Source of the DNA: Piscicola geometra
Taxonomy: Eukaryota; Annelida; Clitellata; Hirudinida; Piscicolidae
Length of the DNA: 64,000 nt
Direction of reading: 5' to 3'
Assembly: GCA_943735955.1 (NCBI GenBank)
Contig: OX030959.1
Span: 7,305,979 to 7,369,978, forward strand
Shown: one piece after another, positions 1 to 33,039 of the stretch
Position numbering within the stretch: position 1 is the first letter of the stretch
Layout of the letters: every line of letters starts with the position of its first letter
Position numbers and translations under genes: made by a program
Notes under the pieces: model-generated
The model's database searches: none
What the model was told of the DNA's origin: nothing
What the model saw: only the letters and a program-made list of their open reading frames with translations

Positions 1-497
1 TGAAGAATGTTGTATGTTCTTTTGAGAGTGAGCCACAAAAATAAGGAATGCGCCAAATGGGAAGACACTAAAGTGGTGATTTCTACAGGGAGAGATGTTG
101 AGCAAGATGGAAGACTTCAAGAACCTGGACGCAACGATTCAATTTGGTATTGGTAAATACACCATAGACTTTCTCTGGTGTTGCCCCTCTTATACATTAA
201 GCTACCACTATGTTTTCTAGTCTTTGTTTGAAAAATAAAATTTGTTTCTACTTTAAAAAACTCAAAATGTTTCGTTTTAATAGCCTATTGCTCATCACTT
301 ATGCTATTACAAAAACGCATAGTTTCATGTTAATTGCTTATGAAAAACTCACTAATTTGATGCATCAATCGGGAAAGGTACATTGATTCACTTGCCTGTC
401 ATACAACGTAGTCTCTGGGTCATGATAGAAGATGTAAAGCTGGAACACAGTTTAATACAAGATACCATTTGGAATACAATGACGAGTATGACTGATG
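1..497. other. 3' flank of RDM1, no gene seen
   Basis: AT-rich sequence downstream of the RDM1 stop codon. I see no open frame with coding character and no RNA gene. ATTAAA-like hexamers occur on the minus strand, for example near 453, and could serve RDM1 polyadenylation, but nothing decides between them. Confidence 0.4.
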
Positions 498-2832
<2,335 letters not shown>

Positions 2833-5035
2833 TTAAAATAAAATATTAGATTGTCTTTTAATTTAATCACTTCATAGCAAAAAATTTAAAAAGAACCACT
2901 GAAACAAAATTTAGTTTAAATGTAAACTCTGTAACTATGAAGTATTTAATTATTTTTAAAAAAATAATGCTTTTTTTAATTTTGATATTTCAAACATTTT
3001 ATTAATAATTTAATATTTTTTTATGAATCTAAAATTTATATCTAAAAAAATTTAAATTTTAAGATTTGGGGACGAAATGAATGGAGTCTCAAGGATTGTC
3101 CATAAAATGTTGAAGATGTTGAAAAATAGTCTATTGGAGAATGTATTCAGAGTTCATTCTTCAAAGAATAAAGACATATTGGAAACACTAGTCGAAAGCT
3201 CAAGCTCGTTTCCAACTGATAATCAAACTTTTTTTTAAATACAGCGTCAATTAGGATCTAATAAGTTTTTTTTCTTTAAAAAAATAAAGTTTAATAATGC
3301 CATAAATATTGATCGTGAATGCAAAAACCAAATTAAGCAAGCTTACAAGAAACGATATGTGTGTTGAAACATGTGGGAAATGATCCTGGTCTTAGTTTCA
3401 AGTAATATTTCAATCCTAATAGGAATTTTAGTTCGAAGATTGGATGAATAACTAAGTTGTGAATCTTTTTAAGATTTAGAATGAATCCTCTGAATTACAT
3501 TGATTTTTTTTCGAATATCAATTAATATTTGAAGAAACAATCAAAAACCATTAGAGTCTAATGATTAGACCATGATTAAACATTGTTCGATCATTTTACA
3601 TTTTGGAATTTTTTAACAAAATAAACTGTATACATTACAAATCGGATCCATTAATGTTGAATAATTTTTTATTTTTAAATTTGAAAATTATTCTTTTTGT
3701 GAAGAACTGTTTTCGAAAATATAGGAAGTCATGGTGATTGCAGGAAACAGTTGGTTGGTGTTGAACGTCATGTCAAACAAAGTTGCACGCCGAGTCAAAT
3801 GTACTGCCAAACTTCAGCTGAGAACAATAAAGAAGATGAACAAAAAGCCGTCTCTCGAAGGAGTCATGGTCTCAATAAATTAGATCCGATGAAATGCAAG
3901 TGAACGATAATGTACGAATCGATTGCCCTGTCTGTAATTGGAGCTATGGCAGAATATTTGAACGTTTTTTGAGTGTGGCAATAATTGTGCCAACAACCAG
4001 ATGAAAATGATTATGACTATTAAATACAATGATTATGAGCAAGAGAATAATGTGGTTTAGACGATGAAAATAAGGGGGAGATGACTTGAAGCAGTTTTTG
4101 AAGATAAGTAGTTTTACATAACCTCTTATACAACTTGTTATAAAATAATTTCATGTTCTTTTAAGATATTTTTTAAACTTTTATTATTAATGAAGTTTTT
4201 ATTCGCAGTTTTTAAAAAATTGTAAGAAACTGTATCGATTCACAAATGTCGACAAACATTAATATATTAAATGACATTCAAAATAACTTTACAAGATGTA
4301 TTTCAAATTAGATTTTAACTAAGATACTTTTGTAAAATAAATTTTAAAATAAATATATTTCTTTCAAACATTTGTTTAAAATATTCATAATAATGTTACT
4401 AATAATTGAGTTTAATTCTGAAAACCTCTCTTCATTGACTGGAAAATATTCTTTTACAAACTCTATTTATCATTTTCAAAAATTAAGTCTTCTTTTTTCT
4501 TTACTCCCATCTTTACTACTTTTTTCTCTCATCATCTTTTTGGGTTTTTCATAATTTTTTATCAATTTCCTTCATCTCTTCCCAACATGTCCGCACTTAA
4601 AGATACAGTAAGCTCCCAGCTATTTCCGCACAACGAGCATGACGACTTTTCTTTTGATTTTATAGGAAAAGCTGAAATAGCATATTTACAATTTGAATTG
4701 ATTGTATTAGTTCACTTTAATATTGAAAGAAAAAAATATTTAGTGCATGGAAATCATGTTGGCGGAAACAAACGAGAGCTTACTGTACCAAACACTTGCA
4801 ATTCTACCATGCACTGCAGCCACACAAACTTAAGCTTTGCTAGCAAAGTCATTGGTAGTTGTTCAAAAAAGAAGCCTCAAAACCTTTAATTTCAGATATG
4901 CTTGTTGGTGTTCCACACTTGTCCGATTCAACCCCGCCACATTAATGCCTTCACGAATTCGTATCAGACAATTTGAACAGTTGTGTCATTGAAGTTCATG
5001 GTCAGCTTGGGTGGGTGTGCAAGGGGTGTGTTCAC
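2833..5035. other. Unassigned AT-rich interval with weak coding relics
   Basis: No gene can be supported. A plus-strand stretch at about 3745-3900 reads as a cysteine-containing, polar peptide ending in TGA, followed at 3901-4060 by a CPVC-containing frame that needs a frameshift to continue. A 100-codon plus-strand frame at 4587-4889 (starting MSALKDTVSS) has no recognisable domain. These could be a decayed gene, a transposon fragment or chance. Confidence 0.3.
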
Positions 5036-5531
5036 TCAAACGGAAGTGACGTGGATGAACTTCTGGAGGATGGTGGCCCTCTTTGGCGTTGAGTGGCACC
5101 TGGCAAGCCTCTTGAGCGAACTCTCACTGTCTTGTAAATCCACCTTGGCAAGATGATTCATCGTTAAGTCACTTATGAGCTTAATGAATTGAGAATTGTG
5201 AAGTTCTTTCATAATCATAATAAAGGGAATTGAAACATTGAAGACTTGCCAACCTTCTTACCAGGATTTCTGCCGATAGTTCTTGTGAATTCGGGAATTG
5301 TTGTCTGGAAGTTGTCGATGGTGAGGAGTGGGTGAGCGGAAAGTTTGGTCGATGCTCTGTGGTGCTCGGGTTTTCTGTGCTTGGTCAAGTGCAGTTTGGT
5401 TGGACTCGAATCGTACACTTCGCACAGTTTGGAGATGTTCAAGTGCTCGTAAGAATCCTTCGCCACTTCCTTGTCTTGGCACTGCCACAAAAGCTGGTTG
5501 TTGTTGTTGTCAAGCTCCAAGACGTGTTGTT

Positions 5532-5563
<32 letters not shown>

Positions 5564-7268
5564 GGATATTGTTGGTGTTGTTTGAGTTGTTGTGGATGTT
5601 TTTGTCCTTGTTTTTGTAGCTTGAGTTGGTGCAGCGAGTTCTTCAAATAGCCGTTCTTTTCTACATTGTTGTATGAAGCATGAGTGCTGTTTGTTTGGTA
5701 TCTGCTGAGTTTGTTGTTATGTATATTATTTCTGTTAATGTTACAGTTGTTGACGTTGAAGTTGCTGCTTATGATGGCGAGGTCTGAGCTGTTGGTTGAG
5801 CGAGACATTTTGCTGATGCCCGGTGGCTTCAGATCTTCGACTGCGTCCAGCCTTTTGGAACGCTTGGAGCCGTGGAGGGGGTCACTCATTGTCATCTTGT
5901 GAGGCATCACTTCGTTCGATATCTGCAGAATGTAAATATTCCCGTCAGAACTGATGGACCAGCGGCATTGGCTCGATGACCGCTTGTTTTTTGTATCTTG
6001 CGGTGACGGGGTGTTTGTCGATAAGTGCGGTTCGTTGGGAGGGATGTTGACAGAGGGGTTGTGTTGGTAGTCGGGCAGCACTTGCAGTAGGGTGATCGAC
6101 TCCTCCATGGTCTCGGGCGGTCTGAGGTGGCTCAGGTGGTGTTGTTTCAGGATCGAGTCAAAACTGCTCGCCTTCGTGGCAGGAGTCATTGCCACAGCCA
6201 CTCTTCGGATGCTCTTGGTGCTACTAATCACCATATTTTTGGGGTTGTTGATGTTGTGGATGGTGTTGTTGTTGATGGTGTTGTTGTTGATGGTGTTGAT
6301 GGTGTTGTGGTAGTAGTTTTTGTTTTTGAGGTCGCCTGATCTGCATGGGTGCGTGAGGGGGATGCTGCCACTGCTGCATGAACGCTTGAAGCTTTCCAGT
6401 GGATTTCGACTGTGGCGAGGAGTGGTTTGCATGCAAAGGTGGTTCTTTAAGAGAAAACATGATTGTTATTTTAAAGAGGTTGTGTGGGGGGTCACTTGAT
6501 TTGCTTTTTAGGGTGAATGGTTGGTTTGGTTGGAGGGGTAGCTTGATGAGTTGTCATGTAGTGGTAGACAAATACGTTTTTTTGGTAGATATTTAGATGG
6601 ATCGGAGTGATCAGTTGATCCTTACCGGTTAGTTGAATGGTTAGTTGTGCAAAGAATAGAATAGTTTAGGATTATGATAATGGTTTGTGGTGAAAGACTA
6701 CTGAGTAGTTAAGTGAGTTTTAAACAATGTAAAATAATTATTCAAGTAAATCAAAAAATAGAATATTTTCACATTTTCACAAAATTTGTTAAATTATTAT
6801 TTACTCAAATTCTAAATCAAGATAGCTCTTCAATTGAAAATTTCATTAAAAATTCACCAACACATCGACGCACGCAAACCTGCTGCCACTAGACTCGAGG
6901 CTCCAGTCCTTGCGTATGTTGACGTAGTAATCCTCGGTGGCTGGTCGCTGGTTGGCCGCCTGGTACTGCTCCTTTCTCTTGCGTTTGGTCAGCGAGACGA
7001 CCAGGAGCACAATCGCCAAGGCGTACACCGCGATGACGCTGCAGATGTAGTATGCAGCCCCTCTGGAGTCGTAAGGGGGTGTCTTAGCTTGGGCGATCGA
7101 CTGCTGAGAACTGAGCTGTTTGGGCGAGGTTTGAGGCAGGCTGGTGATGTTGTTGTTGTAGTGGGAGGATGAGTTGGTGAGGTGGTGAAGAAGTGGAGAG
7201 TAGTCCGTGATGTTGAAGTGGCTGGTGTTTGAAGGGGTGGTAATACTTGCTTCCATCCAGCCCCTCAT
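5036..7268 (-). CDS. Single-pass membrane protein of unknown function, KCNE-like look, 3 exons
   Basis: Exons: 7268-6858, 6444-5262, 5205-5036; phases agree, giving about 587 aa. The start is the ATG at 7268. Residues 1-70 are Ser/Thr/Asn-rich with four N-glycosylation sequons (N14, N19, N32, N40) and no clear signal peptide. Residues about 72-93 form one hydrophobic segment (YYICSVIAVYALAIVLLVV) followed by the stop-transfer run KRKRK. This suggests an outside N-terminus and a tail of about 490 residues inside. Just after the membrane segment comes DYYVNIRKDWSL, which recalls the post-membrane motif of KCNE channel subunits, but the tail is far longer than usual and the match is short. The tail is rich in N, Q, S and H, with a CAA/CAG-encoded polyglutamine tract near 5505-5590. 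The last intron is only 56 bp. No function is assigned. The exon 1 donor was chosen by phase. Confidence 0.55.
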
Positions 7269-8339
7269 CACGCCTTCAAGACGCTTCTGTTATTTTCGAA
7301 AAACCATGCGAATTCTCCTCGCAGACTTGTCTTGTTTATGCGAGGATAACAAGATTCAGTCTCTTGATGCAGTCTTTGCTTTTTCAGTTTCAAAACTTCC
7401 AAGAAACCTTCCAAGAGTTTTGCTTGAACGTCAATGCTCACAACAACAAAACAACGCGTTCTGTGAGCAAGTCGTTCTTGAGAATGTCATACGCCAGTGT
7501 TGTGTACGTATGTGTATGCCGTGATGCTGCTGTGGGGAAGAGAAGAAAAGAAGATGAAGAAAGACAACATTAAAAATGAATTAAAAAAATCATTGAAAAA
7601 GGCGTGGGAAAGTTAAAGCAAAAAAAGAAGAAATAGTATGACAAGTTGCGTGTGAGATCTCTCATATGAAGACAAGGTTTCATCAACATGTGTCTAAAAT
7701 GTCTCAACGCTTAATGCGTGGAAACGTGTGTTTGTGTGTATATGTGTGTTTGTATGTGTTTTTATATGTGTGTGTGTTTGTCGGGTGCGACTTTATAAAC
7801 GCCGTTTTGGCTATATAAAAGATACAAATAATTATTTTTAAGGATGCAAACCTCTGGCTTAGAACAATCTCGAGATCTTTTTTTTTCCCGTGAGTAGAAA
7901 AAATGTCATTAAAGAGTTCACACTTTTCGCCCATCCTTGCTGCACCAGACACCATAGTTCTTTGACAAACCACCAAGGAGGTGCTTTTAAATAAAGGAAG
8001 ACAAATGCAAGAGCAACAATATGGAAAAGCTCGATTCTCACGAGTCTCAAGACTCACGTTATCTTATAAAAATGAATTCTAGAAACCCCACTTTTATGAA
8101 ACAGATTGTCTGTATTATAGGACAACAATTCTATTAACTGGCATCTTTCTGAAAGATTTTAGAACGCTCAAAACACTTAATCATTAAGTCCATTTGTTCA
8201 GTCAATTAGCAGGTCTGTAAATGTTGAACAATTCAATTTCAGATGGACTCTTTTAAAATTCAAAACTCATTTAAAAATTATTTTTTTAAGATTTAAATAA
8301 TTAAAGACACAACTCCAAATAAAAAATTCAATAAATCAA
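7269..8339. other. Intergenic, no gene seen
   Basis: AT-rich interval between the membrane-protein gene start and the stop codon of the docking-domain gene. It contains a short GT-rich tract near 7728-7780. Short open frames on both strands lack codon bias or recognisable motifs. Confidence 0.4.
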
Positions 8340-8962
8340 TCATTGGATCTTCGAGTAGTCGACGAGGTCAGAGTTGTTCAAGAAGGTGCTTCTCTTCTGG
8401 TCCTCTTCCTCTTCCTCCTTTTCACCTCCCTCCGGACAATAGTTCACTGCGTCGGGTTTGTGTGGAGCATATATCCCCATTATTACCCGATCCAATCATA
8501 CACCAGCTTAAAAAATAAAAGTTTTTAAACTCGGTACCCTCTAGAACATATATAAACTGATTTATTAGTCCCATTCGCTCCAAATAAACATGTAAAACCA
8601 CGCAAAAAGCACTTACCGACGTGTGGAACCTCAACAAAAGTGTTCCACACCACTGCCTCGAGGTTCATCTCACGCAGGTGTTTGAAACAGTCCTGCAGAA
8701 ACTCCAGCACGTCTGCCGGCTTGTTGAACAAGATTCCTATCAGGAGAGCCTGGGTGGCGTTGTGGTTTGCATAGTGTGTCTCTTGAATATATTAAAAAAC
8801 GCTATATACATTTATTTGATTTTGCTTTTTATTGTATAATAGAGAAAAAGAATACTACGAAAGACCTGGAAAAGGTTGGATAGTTGGTTGAAGGCTAAGT
8901 AGTCTTTAGCTTCTACCCTCGCATGTCTTTCCAAGCGAGTCCATAGCGTGTCAGCCTTTGAA
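8340..8962 (-). CDS. C-terminal part of an AK5-type docking-domain (DPY30/RII-alpha-like) protein
   Basis: Three phase-consistent exons: 8962-8866, 8749-8617 and 8446-8340 (TGA at 8342-8340). The first two encode a two-helix docking/dimerisation fold of the kind at the N-terminus of adenylate kinase 5: AKDYLAFNQLSNLFQALL and then KPADVLEFLQDCFKHL, followed by W-N-T-F-V as in AK5. The family motif is KPxDPxxFL; here the second D/P pair is changed (KPADVLEFL). The tail has an E/K-rich run and ends DLVDYSKIQ. The docking domain lies close to the C-terminus and no kinase domain follows, so this is not AK5 itself. The N-terminal exons are unknown; a possible one begins at 9249 (AYHCILEADLKRF) but its donor phase does not fit. 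It lies about 1 kb downstream of FASN on the same strand. Confidence 0.55.
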
Positions 8963-9955
8963 CTGTCAACGTGAATATTCCTTTAATACTTTTAAATACA
9001 AATTTTAAAACCAGATGCTACCCAAAACGATCAGTTTTTGATCTGATAAGATATGATCTACCGCTTCGTGCTAGAATTAAAATCCTGAATTAAGCCATGA
9101 AATGGAAAAAAATTATTCCAGCATTGCAAAACTCACTTTTGAATTTCGATCTTGCTTGTATTCTTCAAACTCATGACTTTCAGGGTTCTTTGCCAATATA
9201 CTACAACTGCAAACCGCTTCAGATCGGCCTCAAGGATGCAGTGATACGCCTGGGATTGCACTTAAAAACGCCACCACAATGAATTCTTTAACTTTCTCGA
9301 ACGCTGTAAATAAACTGGTTGTCAATGCAAAGTCAAAACAATATAAAATGTATTTGAACAACTCAAAAGATTAACGTAAAAGACCACAGAAATGAAATGC
9401 TCTAGTTTTGATTTGAAGTCTTTGTCCAACCGGATGCTAAATGACTTCAATAAGTTGAAATGAGTGAAAACGCTTAACATTTCAAGGGTGAATTTCAGAT
9501 CTTAAAACTTCACAGACATAACGGAAGTTGTCTCAGTCATTCAGTCAAGAGATGTGATCATTGCCATTATACTCATATAAACGAGTACAGAGGCGAGTAT
9601 GGGCGGAGAGTACCAGTTAAGCTGATGGAAAATACAAGCAACAAGTCTATGATCTACGATTTGAGTATTCGAACAGTTATAAAAACTCATGTGTGTATGC
9701 GTGTATGTGATGGAAGCCTTGAATGCTTGTGTATGTATGTGATTTTGTGATGAAATACCCTCTGAAATGGAATACTTGATTGATAATTTCAGTACACTGT
9801 AGAACTTCGTTTGAACTAGCAATAAGACACCACTTCGACAATACACACACACACACACGCGCGCGCGCACAAACATAAAGAATGGCAAAGAAGATATTTC
9901 CATACGTCATAACTCCACACGGGACCAGAGATGAGAAGTGGAAAAGATGGAACGA
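8963..9955. other. Region between FASN stop and docking-domain exons
   Basis: This interval should hold the FASN 3' UTR and any upstream exons of the docking-domain gene. The one plausible exon is at about 9249-9180 on the minus strand, after a CCCAG acceptor. A short (CA)n/(GCGC) tract lies at 9841-9868. Nothing else is supported. Confidence 0.35.
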
Positions 9956-28883
<18,928 letters not shown>

Positions 28884-31317
28884 TTTAGAGATCTGTTGAG
28901 TAAATTGGATTTATGCTCAACTTTTTGCATTCTTATACTGTATAAAAGTTTTATTTATTAATTAATTATTTAGACTTAATGATTAGGAGCATGCTTATGG
29001 TTCAAAATGAAGAAAAATAATCATTTTTTTAAAATAACAAACCTTTTGAAATAAATGTAAAAAGTTGAACAATTCTGAAATTCTATTTTCTTTATAAAGC
29101 CTCAAAAGGATGAGACGTGCATTAGAAAAAGAATGAGGAGATCATTGTTTTCATTGGATTTATAATAGCGACCCGGGATCACTCAATTGACAACTAGATA
29201 GAAAAACCACGCTTTAAACTTTAAACAAGCCATTCAAAAATAAAATAAAACGACAAATCAATGAAAATTAAATTATTAAAAATTATTCAAATTATTATAT
29301 TACAATTTTGGACATTTAAGAAATAATTAATGGTTGATCTATTTTTACGATTTATCTATCTAGTTGTATTTTTGTGTGTCTATCAATGAGGCGATAGAAT
29401 GGAGTAACGAGACAAATGAATTTATTGCATAAGCTACATTTTATTAGTCTTTGAATGCGTGCTCTTTAAACTTTATTTTTATGAGTTATCGGTGGACCTT
29501 TAGTTGAAATGCACTAATCTGTCTAAATCATGGACTTCTTAATATTAAGAATACCAAAATCTTCGGACATCTATAATTTAAGGACGTTATTTTTCGAAAA
29601 AAGGATTGTTTCAGATATCATTTATTTATAAGTATTTTTTAAATAAACATATTATTTAAGACTAAAATTTATTTGTTCTCAATTTGTTTAAATATTTTGA
29701 TATTTTACGGTAGCTTATAATTTTCTGAATCAATCACTAAAGATTTGTATAGCGCCCTTTGCAAAGTGACAAAAGCGCTCAGCCATTACGTTTTGAACAA
29801 ATACGTCTGCAGACCTAGACGGAATGCTATGAGTGACTAAGACGGAAAGCTTTGAGTGACTTAGTTGAAGTTAGTGAAGAAGGTAAAGAATTACATAAAA
29901 AAGGACCGCAGTAAGAAAAAGAACGTTTAGCAAAAGAGTGTTTAACTGAAAAACGAAAAGAACGCTTAAAGGTCGATGATCTTAGACAAGATTTAGGGGG
30001 TTGTTAAATTAGATTTTTAAGATACATTGGAGCAGTACAGTTATTTAGGCATATTTTAAAAGTCACCCTAGATCTCAAAGGTAACCAATGTAACAAACGA
30101 AGATAAGGAGAAATGTAAGAAAACTTAGGAGCACGAGCAGCAAAATTAGAGACTTTATTTAGAGGGCTAAAGTAGTATCAGGGAGACCATAATAAAGAGA
30201 GTTGCAATAATCAATCCTGGAGGGAACTAGAGAAGATACAAGAAGCTGCAAAGTAGGATCATCAAGAAAATGAAAAAGCTGTTTAATACGACGAATGTGG
30301 AAATAAAAAGATGCAGAAACAGATAGAATTTGAGGATCTAAAGACAGGTTTGAATCGAAGATAAAACCGAGGCTACGTATAGAAGATGAAGGGTTAAGAG
30401 ATAATGAGGAAGGGGAGGCAAAACTAAAGAAGGAAGGGATAGTAAAGATTTTGATTTTTTTTAAATAGATGAGTTCAAATTTGTCCGGATTAAGTTTGAG
30501 AAACATAGATGAAGCCCAAAAAATAATAGATTGAAGACAGAATTTTATTAACAGCAAGATCAAGAGAAGAGTCGGTGAAAGATGTATAAATATAGGAGTC
30601 GTCAGCATGAAGGGCAGAGAAGTTCAAGAAGGCCATCCAGAGAGCAGTGTGGTGCCAGAACGAATCCATTTTGCTAGAACGGTTCAGTATTTTCTCCCTG
30701 GAACCTGATTATAATGGAACTGGAACTAACTTTGCGCTCAGAATTTAAGTCCCAGTCGGTACAATATTGTCCACTAAAACCCGTTTTGCTTCTATAAAGC
30801 TGATTGAGAAACTTTGTTTTAAATTCATTTTTTCGAAACAATTCAATTTATTAATTTCGGTTCAAAATAAATAAATGTACGCTTACGACAACGTAAAAGC
30901 CTAGAAAACTGAGTTGCCCAACCTTCGAGCTTCGTATTAAAAGCTATTTGGAATATATTTGTCAATCAATGGCTGAATATAGTTTCTTTAAACCCAGTGA
31001 AAAGACATTGAATACTTTCCAATAAAAACAATCTACTCGCGTTTGCAACGTTATGGCTGTATAAAGCGATTAAATTTCATTGATAAAAAATGTAAAATAA
31101 GTACATCTCAACGAAGCTTAACACAAGCAACAGTGAATCGACGCCCAGGGATGTTTTAGAAGCACCAAATGCATTAAAAACATCAGTTTAGACATGAGAC
31201 GGACCTAAGATGAAAAATAGTGGAGGAAGCAGAAGTGGTGGTGTGGCGAAGATGCAGTAATCAAGTGAAAGCACACACGAGCTGGCATGCATGCGACATT
31301 GGTGAAGACTGAAGTGC
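28884..31317. other. FASN 5' flank and LINE-bearing intergenic region
   Basis: Upstream of the FASN ATG there is a likely 5' UTR splice acceptor at 28892, but no first exon or core promoter could be picked. The remainder is AT-rich, apart from the LINE relic at 29722-30640. From 30641 to 31317 I see no gene. Confidence 0.4.
29722..30640 (-). mobile_element. 5'-truncated non-LTR retrotransposon (CR1/Jockey-like) relic
   Basis: The minus-strand frame at 30608-30159 matches the C-terminal part of LINE reverse transcriptases: MFLKLNPDKFELIYL, SLGFIFDSNLSL, HIRRIKQL and VPSRIDYCNSLYYGLPDTTL. It lacks the catalytic YADD part, so it is truncated and dead. A 3' end with GGGCGCTATACAAATC and TGATTGATT follows, as in other copies in this window. 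Confidence 0.75.
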
Positions 31318-32382
31318 TCAGAGGAGACTGAGACCCCCCGTGACCTTGTCCACCTCGCCATTCCTGCCGATCACTGCCAGCACTGTGTATGAACCAGCCT
31401 CGATCTGTCAATCAGTGGTGAAAAGCATGCATCCTAGTTGGTATCAGCAAGCATGACTCAAAGTTCTAATGAGCACTGTTACCTGAGTCCTGCCCGCATC
31501 GAAAACAGAGTAGGTGGGTAGTTTAAGGGCCTGAGCCTTCTTGTCGAGCTCCTGCAAGTGCAGGGCACTCTCACCCTTCAGCACTATCTTTTTCGAGCTG
31601 GTTGGATGAAAATGGCACATCAGCTCACAAACTATTCAGATTCTTACAAAGACTCGGATAAAGAAAAATGAATTAGACTTGAAATAGAACTGACCCACAG
31701 TCATCCCAGCAGAGCAGCAATTCTGCATATGTCTCCTGCTTCTCAAGTAATTCCTTGTACAGACCAACAGCTCCATGACCCACCTGTGCTGCCATCTTAC
31801 CCAAACCCATCGACAGTGAAGTGTTCACTACAAGAACCATTTTGATCTCTTCATCCTGGCCACTCGCCAATGTCACAAAGTCTTCACCATCATCCTCCTC
31901 ACCACTCTCTTCCACTGCCAAGTTGTCCTGTGGAGGAAGTGTCATGAGAAACTGTGGTATGACACTATTCAATCAGACCTACTTGAGTCAGAGGGAGATC
32001 CAGATTCTGATGTTGATTCTCGAAGACCCAGGCAGCGGCCATGTCTGCATTGTAGTTTCCTGTGTTGTATAGTGCCTGAAATATATTATTAATAGTATCA
32101 CTATTTATTTATAATATAATAAATTTTATATTATTAAAAATCTACTGAAGTTATCTGAATTTCTCTAAATGAAATCAATCATTGAAAACTTCAAGATACA
32201 TGAATTATTAAAATCAAAAGATAATTCTTTTATACTATATAAGTCTTATATTATAAGATATTTCTTTTATAAAATTTATAGAGCCTCACCCTTATTGCGG
32301 CGTTTCTGGAGATGCTCAAAGAAGCCAATATATTTATGAGTTCCTCGTTGGGAGTAAATGATAACTGCTCATTATTACTCAT
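31318..32382 (-). CDS. UBA-domain plus Pth2-type peptidyl-tRNA hydrolase, 5 exons
   Basis: Exons: 32382-32290, 32075-31983, 31927-31695, 31597-31483, 31404-31318; phases agree, about 206 aa. Exons 1-2 encode a UBA-like three-helix module ([20 protein letters not shown] then [20 protein letters not shown]). An acidic linker follows. Exons 3-5 encode a Pth2 fold: [62 protein letters not shown] and [10 protein letters not shown]. Pth2 enzymes release tRNA from prematurely freed peptidyl-tRNA; DAGRTQI is the family signature. Human PTRH2 has a membrane anchor, not a UBA domain, at its N-terminus. This protein shows no anchor, so it is probably cytosolic. It lies head to head with TIMM10. Confidence 0.88.
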
Positions 32383-32688
32383 TTTGACTCAAAATTTTTG
32401 AGTTATATACGGAAAGAGCGATCAAAGCACTCCTTCAGAACCTCGGTAAAAGAAGGCATGCGATAATTATGAAAAGTGGAACGCTTACAGAGAAAAAGTT
32501 TAACTAATTTGAAAAAAATAAAAATATTTTTTAAAATTTATATAAACTTTTTTAAATTGTAAAAAAATACAGCAAAAGTAGTTAAACCATAAGTTTGCCG
32601 TTAGACATATGAATAGAGTGTAAACACATGTGCTATTGAAGGGTAAAGCCATCGGATATTTTCGTTTGTCTAACTTTTATACTTCAAA
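32383..32688. promoter_or_regulatory. Shared promoter interval between the Pth2 gene and TIMM10
   Basis: The two start codons face away from each other 306 bp apart, so this interval must hold both promoters and both 5' UTRs. It is AT-rich, with poly-A/T stretches and no CpG island or clear TATA box that I can assign. Confidence 0.6.
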
Positions 32689-32970
32689 ATGGCTCAACTT
32701 TCTAACGAAGAACAGTTCAAGATCATAAATGATTTAGAAATGGAAATGATGGCAGACATGTACAACCGCCTTTCAAACGCCTGTCAGAAGAAGTGCATAC
32801 CCTGCAAGTACAAGGAGCCAGACTTGACGAAGGGAGAGGCCGTCTGTATCGATCGATGTGTCGCCAAGTACTTTGACGTATACGAGAAAGTGGGCAAGAA
32901 GCTGAACAACATGTCAATGCAGGAGCAAGAAGCCGGCAAGTCTCCACCAGCCCAACCATTACCCAAATAG
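32689..32970 (+). CDS. TIMM10: TIMM10, mitochondrial small TIM chaperone, single exon
   Basis: 93 aa, uninterrupted. Small TIM proteins have twin CX3C motifs, here C32-QKK-C36 and C53-IDR-C57, which form two disulphides in a helical hairpin. [25 protein letters not shown] matches TIM10 before the first motif in blocks, and [15 protein letters not shown] after the second. In the intermembrane space, Tim9-Tim10 hexamers escort hydrophobic proteins to the inner and outer membranes. Import uses the MIA40 disulphide relay and needs no cleaved presequence, in keeping with the absence of one. It is the only plus-strand gene identified in the window and the only intronless one; a retrocopy is possible but it is not degenerate. 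Confidence 0.95.
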   Translation: MAQLSNEEQFKIINDLEMEMMADMYNRLSNACQKKCIPCKYKEPDLTKGEAVCIDRCVAKYFDVYEKVGKKLNNMSMQEQEAGKSPPAQPLPK

Positions 32971-33033
32971 TTCTCTAGTCTATTTTTTATTACTAGTTTT
33001 ATATTAACATTTTTAATGTCGATTTTTTGTCTC

Positions 33034-33039
33034 AATAAA
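33034..33039 (+). promoter_or_regulatory. TIMM10 polyadenylation signal AATAAA
   Basis: AATAAA 64 bp after the TIMM10 stop codon, the first such hexamer downstream on the plus strand. Confidence 0.7.

Noticed and set aside
6846..7172. Plus-strand frame overlapping the membrane-protein exon
   Set aside because: The minus-strand frame has a membrane segment and phase-consistent exons; the plus frame is its shadow.
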